Source: Baffinella frigidus
Lineage: Eukaryota; Cryptophyceae; Cryptomonadales; Baffinellaceae
Assembly: GCA_026770585.1 (NCBI GenBank)
Contig: MU646580.1
Location: 288,246-299,323, forward strand
Direction of reading: 5' to 3'
Length of the DNA: 11,078 nucleotides
Shown here one piece after another: positions 1 through 6,789 of this stretch; the stretch's first letter is position 1, and each line of letters begins with the position of its first letter. The notes beneath the pieces were generated by a model, which had not been told where the DNA came from, did not search any database, and worked only from the letters and a program-made list of their open reading frames with translations. The translations under genes and the position numbers were made by a program.

Positions 1-67
1 GGTTTGGGGTTTGGGGTTTGGGGTTTGGGGTTTGGGGTTTGGGGTTTGGGGTTTGGGGTTTGGGGTT
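1..67 (+). repeat. TTTGGGG heptamer array, left edge
   Basis: About nine nearly perfect head-to-tail copies of GGTTTGG open the window. They then degrade into TTTAGAG, TTTAGTG, TTCAGGG and TTTAGGA units up to about 105. The array is cut by the window edge. It is a variant of the TTTAGGG telomere-type repeat, with G-rich strand on +. Confidence 0.95.
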
Positions 68-191
68 TAGAGTTTAGTGTTCAGGGTTTAGGACTTGCGG
101 TCTAGGGAGTAGGGCCGTACCGGCGTGGAGGACGCGAGGACGTCCTCTGTCCCCTGCTCAGATAGAATGCATTTGCCCGAGTGTCAGTAAA

Positions 192-212
192 TCTCTCTCT
201 CTCTCTCTCTCT
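192..212 (+). repeat. (TC)n microsatellite
   Basis: A pure TC dinucleotide run of about ten units. It is one of the few purine/pyrimidine tracts with pyrimidines on the + strand. Just downstream, GCGGACGCGACTG occurs twice, at 243-255 and 272-284. No exon was found between 68 and 377. Confidence 0.95.
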
Positions 213-377
213 CGTTCTGTTCCCTGCTCACGGACCAGACACGCGGACGCGACTGCATTCAGGACACGACTGCGGACGCGACTGTTCTGTGGGTGGGTTC
301 TGCGATATGGTAAAGCTCTTGCGGATGGGTTTGATGCTATGTTAAAGATGTATAGAGGCTGAGATAGCAATTTCCAC

Positions 378-428
378 CCTCATGGTAGCACAAAATGGCG
401 TCGCGTCCGGACGCGAGCGGCGGGGGTG
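378..428 (-). CDS. Candidate exon R, unknown protein
   Basis: On the minus strand a pyrimidine-containing acceptor (CTGCCTGTCAG) precedes 17 open codons beginning HPRRSRPD and ending CATMR, followed by the donor AGG|GTGGAA. It enters and leaves in phase 0, which fits the phase-0 end of exon Q. A competing frame over the same bases reads on to a stop near 336 and could instead be a terminal exon. The block is short and the assignment is weak. Confidence 0.33.
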
Positions 429-593
429 CTGACAGGCAGACCAATCCTCTTTTCGGTTCCGCAGATTTGTACCAGAGGCTACTGATTTCCGGTACTCTCC
501 CCGTACAAATCGGGGGTTGGCGCAACACGCAACGCAGTCGGCTTGAGAGGGGAGGGGTTGGGATCACTCTTTCTTCAGGCTTGAAAGCAACAC

Positions 594-710
594 AAACAAA
601 AGGGAAAATAAAATAATTGAATACAAAGAGAATGGAAAAAAAGCACAAGGAAAAAAAATGAAGAAACGATATGTGAAGAAAAAGCAGAAAAAGCATGACA
701 AAGGGCGAGG
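594..710 (+). repeat. A/purine-rich low-complexity tract
   Basis: A-rich sequence with many AAAG, GAAA and GAAGAA runs. It is T/C-rich on the minus strand and lies just downstream of the exon Q donor, so it is probably intron. The apparently hydrophobic minus-strand peptides here (Phe/Leu-rich) are products of the T-rich composition and are not evidence for membrane segments. Confidence 0.7.
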
Positions 711-714
711 AGAC

Positions 715-763
715 CTGGACGCGCACATCGATGATGTATTCGTCCGTCCTCGCCGCCACCACC
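715..763 (-). CDS. Exon Q, internal-repeat motif, unknown protein
   Basis: The acceptor CGTGCAG is followed by one base completing a split codon and 16 codons reading VVAARTDEYIIDVRVQ, then the donor CAG|GTCTCC. It accepts the two-base overhang left by exon P, giving a split Arg codon (AG+G). The motif VAARTDEYIID resembles PAARTESYFVN in exon D at protein and DNA level (GCGGCGAGGACGGA shared). This supports both exons as repeats of one domain. No family was recognised. Confidence 0.6.
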
Positions 764-938
764 CTGCACGCGCGCACTCCAATTCAGTGTGATTGCCTTA
801 TTGTGGTGGGCTAGGGTAGGCCCTTCCCCGGTAGGGCTCGTAGGACCACTCGGTGAAGGCGCACTCAAGGCCTTCAGTACTCGGGGCCTTCACTCAACGT
901 TCGGCTCGATAACAATCAACTTCAGGCTCGAGAGCAAT

Positions 939-988
939 GACGAAGAAGAAGAAGAAGAATAAAACAAAGACGAAGAAGACGAAGCACA
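939..988 (+). repeat. GAA/GACGAA-rich microsatellite
   Basis: Imperfect GAAGAAGAAGAATAAAAC and GACGAAGAAGAC units. Read from the minus strand it is a pyrimidine-rich stretch inside the P-Q intron. Confidence 0.85.
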
Positions 989-1007
989 CCCTGGGTGGCG
1001 GAGAGAC

Positions 1008-1066
1008 CTGAGGGAGCAGAAGGAAGCACACGCCTCCTGTTGAGCCACCACCACGCTCGGCGCCGC
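1008..1066 (-). CDS. Exon P, unknown protein
   Basis: The acceptor TTTCGGGCGCAG precedes 19 codons reading AAPSVVVAQQEACASFCSL plus two bases, then the donor CTCAG|GTCTCT. The two leftover bases (AG) pair with the single leading G of exon Q to make Arg, so the P-Q junction closes in frame. The exon has two cysteines. Other frames here are partly open, so the assignment rests on phase closure and splice sites. Confidence 0.55.
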
Positions 1067-1069
1067 CTG

Positions 1070-1330
1070 CGCCCGAAACACCCCCCACTCATGAGCGCCC
1101 GAAACACCCCCCACTCACCCCCCACTCATGAGAACCACTCTCGTGATGAGAACCCCTCTTTTGATGAGAGCCGCCTGCACCCGAAACACCCCCCTCTCAA
1201 GCTCTCTCGATGATGAGACCGCCTCTGTTCATCGGAACCCTTCTCCTGATGGGACGTGATGAGAACCCCTTCATCGAAGATACCCCTTCTCATGATGAGA
1301 GCTCCTCTCGCGATGGCGATATGCGTACGC
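1070..1330 (+). repeat. Degenerate minisatellite region
   Basis: GCCCGAAACACCCCCCACTC occurs from 1070 and again from 1097, and a related CCCGAAACACCCCCC at about 1181. It is followed by imperfect GATGAGAACCCCTCT-like units near 1144, 1257 and 1294. Several short open frames cross it on both strands but look like by-products of the repeats. From 1331 to 1585 there is no strong exon. A weak phase-0 block on the minus strand near 1350-1390 (acceptor GGACAG, donor AGC|GTACCA) is not called. Confidence 0.6.
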
Positions 1331-1585
1331 AGCACGCAAGTGGTACGCTTCCGAGATACAATCTCATCTCGGAACATACCAGACTCTGTCCACATTGAAA
1401 GGCGTAAGATAGCATCATTGTATGCCTCAAATAGCATATAAACCCTTATCTTCGGCGTCGGACGCCTGACCTAGCGGGACATAATCTGTCTTGTTCCGAA
1501 AATAAATCACGCGCGCGCACATAACTATCCGGGAGGGGCGGACAATGATTGAATGCCTTTGTCTGATAGGGGCAGGGGGGGGTGC

Positions 1586-1654
1586 CTGATGGCCTTCCAG
1601 GATGAGCCCCAGCGACCCGTTGTTTGAAACGTTCCCGGAAATCGATCGCCACAC
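1586..1654 (-). CDS. Exon O, unknown protein, possible GC donor
   Basis: The acceptor GGCATACAG leads into 23 codons beginning VWRSISGNVSNNGSLG and ending LEGHQ. NVS is an N-glycosylation sequon. The frame is protein-like, but no GT follows closely. The best boundary is CAG|GCACCC, a GC donor; alternatively the exon extends further and ends at a weaker site. It enters in phase 0. Confidence 0.5.
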
Positions 1655-1774
1655 CTGTATGCCATCACGCCAGGTCACACGTGCGATTTCGCCGAAAGTT
1701 GATTCCCGAGGTTAGCCCTGTGCGCCAACGACACCTAGTGATTTCTCGACCACTTTTGAGGACTGCCACTGTAC

Positions 1775-1827
1775 CGACGCGGGCTCGTGATGAGGCTCAT
1801 AGACTGTTGGATCAGTCATCTCGAGGC
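1775..1827 (-). CDS. Candidate exon N5, unknown protein
   Basis: The acceptor TTATTACTCACAG is followed by two bases and 17 codons reading LEMTDPTVYEPHHEPAS, then the donor TCG|GTACAG. Only this frame is open between the sites. It needs a preceding exon ending with one overhanging base. That is met only if N2 uses an upstream acceptor and N3 and N4 are read in their second frames; otherwise this exon is skipped or not real. Confidence 0.4.
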
Positions 1828-1977
1828 CTGTGAGTAATAAAGAAGAGGCGAGGACGCAGACGGAGACTCGTTTCCCGGATCTGTACCCAGAGAAAATTGT
1901 ACACGTGTTGCGGCTCATCGGCGTTGTGGCTATTTCGACTTTTTGGGTGTGACTATTTTGACTATTAGAGGAAGTAC

Positions 1978-2028
1978 TTCGGCGCGTGGGCGTGCCTCTA
2001 GTTCGAGTCCCAACAACAACACCGCACA
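1978..2028 (-). CDS. Candidate exon N4, unknown protein
   Basis: The acceptor ATAACCGCAG precedes 51 bases, then the donor GAA|GTACTT. The frame with the more usual third-position composition reads CAVLLLGLELEARPRAE (phase 0 in and out). A second frame (phase 2 in, 1 out) reading CGVVVGTRTRGTP is also open. The choice depends on whether N5 is used. Confidence 0.38.
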
Positions 2029-2201
2029 CTGCGGTTATTTTCATGGTAGCCATTTCATCCAGAACAGCATGCATTTTGTTTTTGTCCAATAGGGAATAGG
2101 TGCCGTTGGCCTAATCTTTGATGGAAAAGCTCCATTTCCTGATAGTGACAAAGTAATTAAATCACTCCGGCGCGATTTGATGAGGGGGCTTGGGGCATCA
2201 C

Positions 2202-2258
2202 AAGCTCGATGGGAGGAGGGACCCAGTCGTGCGCCGTCGGAAACAACATCGTGTCCAC
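2202..2258 (-). CDS. Candidate exon N3, unknown protein
   Basis: The acceptor TGGCTGCAG precedes 57 bases, then the donor CTT|GTGATG. The preferred frame reads VDTMLFPTAHDWVPPPIEL with 15 of 19 third positions G or C. An alternative frame, GHDVVSDGARLG..., is open too, with 9 of 18. The length is a multiple of three, so either frame passes through unchanged. Confidence 0.45.
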
Positions 2259-2274
2259 CTGCAGCCAGGATTTG

Positions 2275-2357
2275 GGTTCAGGGATCAGGGTTCAGGGTTC
2301 AGGGTTCAGGGTTCAGGGTTCAGGGTTCAGGATTCAGGGTTCAGGGTTCAGGGTTGG
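2275..2357 (+). repeat. TTCAGGG heptamer array
   Basis: About eleven copies of GGTTCAG with only a few variants (GATCAGG, GATTCAG), then an abrupt return to unique sequence. Because seven is not a multiple of three, all three + frames through it are open. This explains several long but spurious frames. It lies in the N2-N3 intron. Confidence 0.95.
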
Positions 2358-2581
2358 GCAGTCTTGCGTGGGGGGTGCATCTCTAACAGCAACGCGTCTA
2401 CCTGCCGGCAGGATTAGGGATCAGGGACTAGCGTCCACTTGCAGGCGGGTGAACGCTGCGTTTATTCCGGATCGAACCCACCATGGCCACCATGTGTTCC
2501 CTTCCGTAGAGGCGTTGTACGATCAGGAGGCACCCCCGATGCGAGATGCGAGACAGCCCCAGAGGTGATCACGTGGCTTAC

Positions 2582-2632
2582 CCAAGAGGAGGAGGGCTTC
2601 TGCGAACGAGCACGCGCCTCGCAGCCACCAGG
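2582..2632 (-). CDS. Candidate exon N2, unknown protein
   Basis: The acceptor GTTGTGTGCAG is followed by 17 codons reading PGGCEARARSQKPSSSW and a good donor, TGG|GTAAGC. A second acceptor 34 bases upstream (GCGGTCAG) would give an 85-bp exon with one overhanging base in a different frame (GCGAVRSWLCAAWW...). Both versions fit exon N in phase. Only the long one allows N5 to be included. Confidence 0.42.
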
Positions 2633-2764
2633 CTGCACACAACCATGACCGCACCGCACCACAACCCTGACCGCAACGCGTCGCATCATGCGTTGCCAGG
2701 AGAGGGGGCGTATTTACTCTAAACTCTGGAGTCATGCGGGGTTGAACGGGGGTTGGCGGGAGAC

Positions 2765-2884
2765 CTCCGGGCAGCGGCGCTGGATGGTGAGGCGGACGAC
2801 GATGCATGGGAGGAGGGTGTGCTTCGGCACCAGTGGGGGGGGGTTCACGTCGAAGGATCCTCGCAGCCTGTCTGCTACGCGCAC
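2765..2884 (-). CDS. Exon N, unknown protein
   Basis: The acceptor GCCTCAACCAG is followed by 40 codons and the donor GAG|GTCTCC, phase 0 on both sides. It starts VRVADRLRGSFDVNPPP, continues with a hydrophobic strand-like LLPCIVVRLTIQ and ends RRCPE. The pattern suits an extracellular beta-rich domain with two cysteines. It joins exon M in frame. Confidence 0.72.
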
Positions 2885-2897
2885 CTGGTTGAGGCTT

Positions 2898-3150
2898 TGT
2901 GGTTTAGGTTCCGGGTTTCGGGTTTCGGGTTCAGGTTTCGGATTTCGGGTTTCGAGTTCAAGGTTCAGGGTTCGCGGTTCATGGCTAAGGGCTCAGGGTC
3001 CAGGGTCCAGGGTGCAGGGTTCAGGGTTCAGGGTTCAGGGTCTAGGGTTCAGGGTTCAGCGGCAGGGTTAGGGTGTAGGGGTGAGAGGGTGCCGGCGCGA
3101 GGAGGACGAGGGAGGGTTCAGGGTCCAGGTGCAGGGTTAGGGTGTTGGAT
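2898..3150 (+). repeat. Mixed telomere-like array (TTTCGGG, TTCAGGG, TCCAGGG)
   Basis: Degenerate units GGTTTCG, GGTTCAG, GGTCCAG, GGTGCAG and GGTTAGG, with a better-ordered GGTTCAG core at about 3017-3055. It fills almost all of the intron between exons M and N. Overlapping + frames of 120-160 residues are artefacts of the periodicity. Confidence 0.9.
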
Positions 3151-3160
3151 TAGGGGGTAC

Positions 3161-3277
3161 CTCAGCGAGGAGGACAGGGGGCTGTCCGTCGAGGGCAGGG
3201 AGGAGAAATTCGGGCGCGAGATTGTAGAGCGAGAGCGCTAGCCGGTAGTCTCCGGGTGCCGCGTAGTCGAGAAACAC
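3161..3277 (-). CDS. Exon M, beta-strand-like, unknown protein
   Basis: A strong polypyrimidine acceptor (CCTCCACCCTCACAG) and donor GAG|GTACCC bound 39 codons. They begin VFLDYAAPGDYRLALSLYN and end PPVLLAE. APGDYRLALSLYN has the alternating pattern and turn of an Ig-like or similar beta-sandwich strand pair, which is inference from pattern only. Phase 0 in and out, with 28 of 39 third positions G or C. It follows exon L directly in frame. Confidence 0.78.
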
Positions 3278-3354
3278 CTGTGAGGGTGGAGGGGTTCGTG
3301 TTGAGGGTATGGGGTTTGGCGCTTTGATCAGGTTAGTCCCGCTGCAAGGATGGC

Positions 3355-3376
3355 GGGTATAACCGGATGTCCGCAA
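3355..3376 (-). pseudogene. Exon J-like fragment
   Basis: Twenty-one of 22 bases match the start of exon J (4900-4921), but no acceptor AG adjoins the match and the J frame hits a stop soon after. It reads as a relic of an ancient exon duplication inside the M/L intron. Confidence 0.45.
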
Positions 3377-3570
3377 GTCACGGGGTTCAGGGTGTTGCAC
3401 GGATCGCAGATGCATCACGTCAAAAGATGTGGACCTGTGAAGAGTTGACGATGCCGTCGGACAGCGAAGGGCCAATCGCCGGAGGATGCACCACCACCCC
3501 CGCCGAACGCACCTGCACCCCCGTTGCAGATTCACAAAATTGAGACAATTTCTCACACAAATATCCTCAG

Positions 3571-3664
3571 CCCCCCCCCCCCCTGCGAATTCGGCAGCTG
3601 GGCGTGACGCAGCTGGGCGTGACGCAGCTGGGCGTGACGCAGCTGGGCGTGACGCAGCTGGGCA
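3571..3664 (+). repeat. Poly-C run and 15-bp tandem repeat
   Basis: Thirteen cytosines at 3571-3583 are followed by four perfect copies of GCAGCTGGGCGTGAC (3594-3653) and a partial fifth. The 15-bp period preserves reading frame, which explains the PAASR repeats in a spurious minus-strand frame. Intronic by position. Confidence 0.95.
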
Positions 3665-3674
3665 CGCCAGGTGA

Positions 3675-3702
3675 CCAATGCCCACACGCCAGGTGACCCT
3701 GA
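3675..3702 (+). repeat. 28-bp dispersed repeat, copy 1
   Basis: Identical over 28 bases to 4064-4091 (starts CCAATGCCCACACGCC, ends GGTGACCCTGA). Its core, CACGCCAGGTGACC, also occurs alone at 3664, and a variant (CACGCCAGGTCACACG) at about 1667. Confidence 0.9.
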
Positions 3703-3840
3703 CACGGCGTGACGCAACGGCGGTATTCTCGTCACGCATGCATCAGATAAAAGTCTGTAAACCCTTTAAGTTGTTCCCACCCCGCTCGAGAGCGAGGCGT
3801 AAGACAGAGAAGCAAATGGGCGCGTTGGGCGTGTTGAGGC

Positions 3841-3880
3841 CATCGAGTCGCTTCGAAGAGCTCTTCGAAGCGACTCGATG
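3841..3880. repeat. Perfect 40-bp palindrome
   Basis: The left arm CATCGAGTCGCTTCGAAGAG is followed immediately by its exact reverse complement, with no spacer or mismatch. The symmetry ends at both flanks. It includes two TTCGAA sites and a central GAGCTC. It lies in the L/M intron, and in the transcript would form a near-complete hairpin. It could be biological or a cloning or assembly artefact. Confidence 0.97.
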
Positions 3881-3978
3881 CAATCTCCAATGTTATACTG
3901 CATTCTCGGCAAGGACGGATCGAGACACCACATCGCGAGGCTCAAGACAATCAAGCAAAGGGGCGCGTCTCAACTCAC

Positions 3979-4038
3979 CGCCAGGTAGCGCCCGGCCGTT
4001 GGAACGCCATGCTCCGACTTGATCGTCGCGGATATGAT
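3979..4038 (-). CDS. Exon L, unknown protein
   Basis: The acceptor GCCTGCGCGCAG and a perfect donor GCG|GTGAGT bound 20 codons reading IISATIKSEHGVPTAGRYLA. Phase is 0 on both sides. Joined to M it gives a continuous beta-rich stretch (GRYLA then VFLDYAAPGDY). The AGRY element resembles MGRY in exon I, hinting at a repeated domain. Confidence 0.75.
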
Positions 4039-4063
4039 CTGCGCGCAGGCTCCCGGCATCAAT

Positions 4064-4091
4064 CCAATGCCCACACGCCAGGTGACCCTGA
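4064..4091 (+). repeat. 28-bp dispersed repeat, copy 2
   Basis: Exact copy of 3675-3702, 389 bp away and in the same orientation, with unrelated flanks. The rest of 4092-4471 holds no convincing exon or array. Confidence 0.9.
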
Positions 4092-4471
4092 TCAATCTCA
4101 ACAGCGTGAAACATCCCGGGGGGTGTCTGAGACTGAAACACGCCTGTTTCACCCTGACGGCAGCAAGGAGATTCGGGCAGACCAGAAAAGATCGTACGGT
4201 ACGGGCAAGCCCCCGCGACTGTTGACACACCCGGGTGAGTTTTGCGCCAGGATGGTACCTCAACCGGGCAGACACCGTCTCCCGAACATGCCAAACCATC
4301 AAACACCATCCAGTGATGAGAGTGTCCAGGCGACCATTCCGCAGTCGGGACGAGTGCTGAATGGTCTAGGCAAATAGGCGGAGATTTACCGACTCTTGGC
4401 GTGTTCCCCGGGCAAGAATCAACTTTGGACAGATTCCCGAAGTCACCAGTGCCAGCTTAGAGGGGGCGTAC

Positions 4472-4615
4472 CCCAGGGAGGGCAGCGCCGAGCGGGACGC
4501 ATCGTGGGGGGGACGCCGATGGGAGGTCCCGTTGGAGCGTCACGAGCGTGGCGAGCGGGAGGCACGCTTTGTCGATCCAGGTGCACGCCCCGTCTGGGAA
4601 CGCGTTCGCGCATGA
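4472..4615 (-). CDS. Exon K, cysteine-rich, unknown protein
   Basis: The longest exon here. The acceptor is an excellent polypyrimidine tract (C-run, TTGTTCGCAG) and the donor is GGG|GTACGC. It has 48 codons in phase 0, beginning SCANAFPDGACTWIDKACLP and ending RCVPLGAALPG. Four cysteines (residues 2, 11, 18 and 39) suggest disulphides in an extracellular module. Third positions are 39 of 48 G or C. Overlapping frames on both strands are poorer. Confidence 0.75.
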
Positions 4616-4841
4616 CTGCGAACAAGGGGGGGGGGTCAGTTGCGGGGGGGTGGGGAGTGCAGCCTAGCAGCGCTGCTGGAGAGGGGACGCACAGCGCTGA
4701 GGGGGGATGCGCAGATGGAAGTTGGAAGCATTACATCCCAGGAGGTGGACAGGCTACTGGGAAACATGAAATTGTTACATTCCCATCAAAATTGCAACTC
4801 CTGGTGAAAGCGTGGTGTGGATGATGCATGCGGGGGTGTAC

Positions 4842-4922
4842 CTCGACGGTTTTGAGGGCAGGGGCGATGGAGGGTTCCGCGGCAGCAACCTCGCATGTTG
4901 GGTATGACCGGATGTCCGCAAC
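4842..4922 (-). CDS. Exon J, unknown protein
   Basis: The acceptor CGAAACAAACAG and donor GAG|GTACAC bound 27 codons beginning VADIRSYPTCEVAAAEPS and ending PALKTVE, in phase 0. It joins exons I and K in frame. A related sequence fragment lies at 3355-3376. A 200-bp CT-rich tract (coding-strand sense) begins about 35 bases upstream of the acceptor. Confidence 0.75.
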
Positions 4923-4956
4923 CTGTTTGTTTCGCGGAACCGTCAGGGTTTGTCTC

Positions 4957-5161
4957 AAGAGAGAGAGAGAGCGCGAGAGAGAGAGCGCGCGAGAGTGCGA
5001 GAGAGCGAGAGTGCGAGAGAGAGAGAGAGCGAGAGCGAGAGCGAGAGCGCGAGAGAGAGATAGAGAGAAAGAGTGTGTGTGTGAGAGAGAAACAGCGAGC
5101 AAGCGAGCGAGCGAGCGAGCGAGAGAGCGAGAGAGCGAGAGAGCGAGAGAGAGAGAGAGAG
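4957..5161 (+). repeat. GA/GAGC purine-rich microsatellite array
   Basis: About 200 bp of GA and GAGC units with short GTGT and AAAG interruptions. All frames are open on both strands, so the long Arg/Glu and Leu/Ser frames here are not genes. On the transcribed strand it is a long CU-rich tract upstream of exon J. Confidence 0.97.
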
Positions 5162-5211
5162 TGGCGGCCCGCGCCGTCAGAAGCTGCTAGGCGCAGAAGG
5201 GTCGACGACCT

Positions 5212-5330
5212 AATTCCGGCATACACACACCTAATTACGGCTTTCCGTACCACCCTACCATGTTGCATGCGGCACGGTAGCACGGTCGCGCCGTATTGAA
5301 TACGGTAGCACCCTACGGAATGCCGGGATT
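5212..5330. repeat. Possible short foldback element
   Basis: AATTCCGGCAT (5212-5222) and ATGCCGGGATT (5320-5330) are imperfect inverted ends, 10 of 11 pairing. Inside is the near-perfect inverted repeat CCGTATT-G-AATACGG (5291-5305). A direct repeat, GTACCACCCTAC / GTAGCACCCTAC, also lies inside. It could be a remnant miniature element, but no target-site duplication was verified. Confidence 0.35.
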
Positions 5331-5793
5331 GGGTTGACGCCGGGATCAGGTGGCCCACCCATACGCGGCGCCCTGTGCTCTCGGTTACTACCTATGCGCG
5401 CGGTTACTACCGAGAGGGCGAACCGTGGTCATCACACCTTCCCATGCAGGCTTCCGGACAAACCGCAAGAAACAAGAAATACGAACATCGGGTATGCCCT
5501 ACCCCACCTCTCGGTACTGCTACTAACAATGCATTGCTTTACAACCCATCCACAACAATGGTTGCAATGTTTTGTGCCACAGTCACGTCGAAACGAGTCC
5601 TCCTTCAACATTGGCGTCCGGCATTACTATCCGGTCCGCATACATCGGGGAGGTCTCATATGAATTATGATTAAATTAAAACATGAATGTGTGCTATCGT
5701 GAGGATGTTATTGGTCTAAATAGCAGATCATTACACGTAAGACAGCATCAAGTGTTTTTGAACATAATTCCTGAGGTCGCGGGGAGCACTCAC
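5331..5793. other. Intron-like stretch without exon call
   Basis: Mostly unique sequence. GGTTACTACC is repeated at 5383-5392 and 5402-5411, framed by CTCTCGG (5378-5384) and CCGAGAG (5410-5416). Short + frames exist but lack coding bias and start context. It lies between exons I and J. Confidence 0.5.
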
Positions 5794-5908
5794 TTCAAAC
5801 TCAAACGTCTGGGAGAAGTGGTTGGACGCGTATTTGCCACCGATCGTAGTCACGATCGTGTAGCGTCCCATCACGCGTCTGCCTATCCGCACCCGGAACT
5901 GCACGTAC
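5794..5908 (-). CDS. Exon I, beta-strand-like, unknown protein
   Basis: The acceptor TCTCCCTGTCGTGTGCAG is followed by one base, 38 codons and a perfect donor, GAA|GTGAGT. It begins YVQFRVRIGRRVMGRYTIV, then TTIGGKYASNHF, and ends TFEFE. The single leading G completes a Gly codon with the GG left by exon H. The alternating hydrophobic pattern resembles filamin/Ig-type strands, but this is only pattern-level inference. Third positions are 29 of 38 G or C. Confidence 0.82.
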
Positions 5909-6186
5909 CTGCACACGACAGGGAGACACGTCTGTTTGAAAAATCACCAAACTGTAAAGATATATAAAGTTTGTCCGAAAAATCTTTCTGGAAAATCAGG
6001 CGATTGGACGTGACGGGTCCAAATTTGTGCAGCAGGCGAGGCCAAATTTGTACAACAAGTGACGCAAGTGCTTGCTGTCAACATGACCGGATGTGTGTCA
6101 TCAGCAGCATGCATCCATCCTGGAATCAGTAGCGAGTTTCGCCGGTGTTCCCCGCTAGCGGGGGTGGGCCAGGGGGGAGATACTTT

Positions 6187-6206
6187 CGTGGATGAAAGTC
6201 CACCGC
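6187..6206 (-). pseudogene. Exon H 3'-end-like fragment
   Basis: Seventeen of 20 bases match 6304-6323, the donor end of exon H, and the donor-proximal flank is also similar (GTATCTCCCC versus GTAACTCTCCCC on the minus strand). It probably reflects a local duplication. The rest of 5909-6302 holds no exon I can support. Confidence 0.35.
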
Positions 6207-6302
6207 TATCCCTACGCCATTGCCTACCGTAGGGTCCTATGTCTTATCGCTGATGGGTTATCCACAAAATCCCTTCGAACTCCGCTGGGTGGGGAGAGTT
6301 AC

Positions 6303-6400
6303 CCGTGGATAAAGGTCCGCCGCCAGGTTTCGAGCGAAAAGTCGTCGCTGGTCCAGCAGTGGTCTGTGTTGTTCGACATCTCCATCTCGAGCGCCATGCA
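6303..6400 (-). CDS. Exon H, sequon-bearing, unknown protein
   Basis: The acceptor GGGAATGGCAG is followed by 32 codons plus two bases, then the donor CACGG|GTAACT. It starts CMALEMEMSNNTDHCWTSDD and ends WRRTFIH. NNT is an N-glycosylation sequon between two cysteines. Third positions are 28 of 32 G or C, the strongest coding bias in the window. The split Gly codon joins exon I. Confidence 0.82.
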
Positions 6401-6481
6401 CTGCCATTCCCAAACCCCATTTCACGCGGTGACGCTGGTGTGTGATGTTAAACCGGGGAATTTGCTAGCCGGCGTCAACCT

Positions 6482-6606
6482 TATGGTTTGTAGTTTATGG
6501 TTTATGGTTTATGGTTTATGGTTTATGGTTTATGGTTTATGGTTTATGGTTTATGGTTTATGGTTGCGTTTTTTTTATATATGTTTTATGGTTTATTGTT
6601 TATGAT
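6482..6606 (+). repeat. TTTATGG heptamer array
   Basis: About eleven copies of GTTTATG, then a poly-T/AT interruption and more degenerate units. It is a homogenised variant not seen elsewhere in the window. It lies in the G/H intron. The + frame repeating VYGLWFM is an artefact. Confidence 0.95.
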
Positions 6607-6712
6607 TTAGGGTAGAGGGTTTGGGTTTCGGGTTTCGGGTTTCGAGTTTAGGGTTGAGGGTTTAGGGTTTGTGGTTTAGGGTTTAGGGTTGAGGGTTTAT
6701 GGTCACGTGTTG
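6607..6712 (+). repeat. TTTAGGG/TTTCGGG telomere-like repeats
   Basis: Degenerate units (TTTCGGG, TTTAGGG, TTGAGGG, TTTGTGG) continue the array up to the donor side of exon G. Confidence 0.9.
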
Positions 6713-6724
6713 AGGGTGTGGGAC

Positions 6725-6784
6725 CTTTCGCAGCGGGAATCCCGGGGGCCCGGAGATGAGGAAACTTCTCACATCCAGGTTTGC
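6725..6784 (-). CDS. Exon G, unknown protein
   Basis: A 60-bp unique island between two telomere-like arrays. The acceptor CCCCAAACCAG, itself made of repeat sequence, and donor AAG|GTCCCA bound 20 codons, ANLDVRSFLISGPPGFPLRK. Phase is 0 on both sides. A second open frame (KPGCEKFPHL...) exists but has poorer third-position bias and would not fit exon F. Confidence 0.7.
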
Positions 6785-6789
6785 CTGGT

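Noticed and set aside
1-67. A true chromosome end (telomere)
   Set aside because: The array is short, TTTGGGG-type and degrades at once. Similar arrays lie between unique exon blocks all through the window, so they are interstitial.
1985-2020. tRNA or tRNA-derived SINE (GTTCGAGTCC box)
   Set aside because: The box matches an internal promoter B element, but the flanking bases do not form a T-stem, no A box or cloverleaf was found and no 3' A-tail follows.
1712-2089. 125-codon minus-strand open frame as a single gene
   Set aside because: No coding bias across its length, and the two splice-bounded blocks inside it (N4, N5) are better explained as exons.
2275-2357. CRISPR array
   Set aside because: The period is 7 bp with no spacers, and the context is eukaryotic.
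2444-2565. Plus-strand exon (acceptor CTTGCAG, donor CAGAG|GTGATC)
   Set aside because: Splice sites are good and two frames are open, but it is antisense to the exon chain, is isolated and has only moderate codon bias. RNA data would be needed to revive it.
2753-3241. 162- and 127-codon + frames
   Set aside because: Both run through the TTCAGGG/TTTCGGG array and show repeated RVQGSG-type peptides caused by 7-bp periodicity.
3137-3739. 200-codon minus-strand open frame
   Set aside because: Its right part is the 15-bp tandem repeat. Only 3161-3277 has splice sites and coding bias, and that is called as exon M.
4786-5358. 190-codon minus-strand open frame and the overlapping + frames
   Set aside because: They cross the GA/GC microsatellite, where all frames are open. 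The real signal in it is exon J, in a different frame.
5683-5967. 94-codon + frame
   Set aside because: It is antisense to exon I, which has strong splice sites, a GTGAGT donor and better codon bias.
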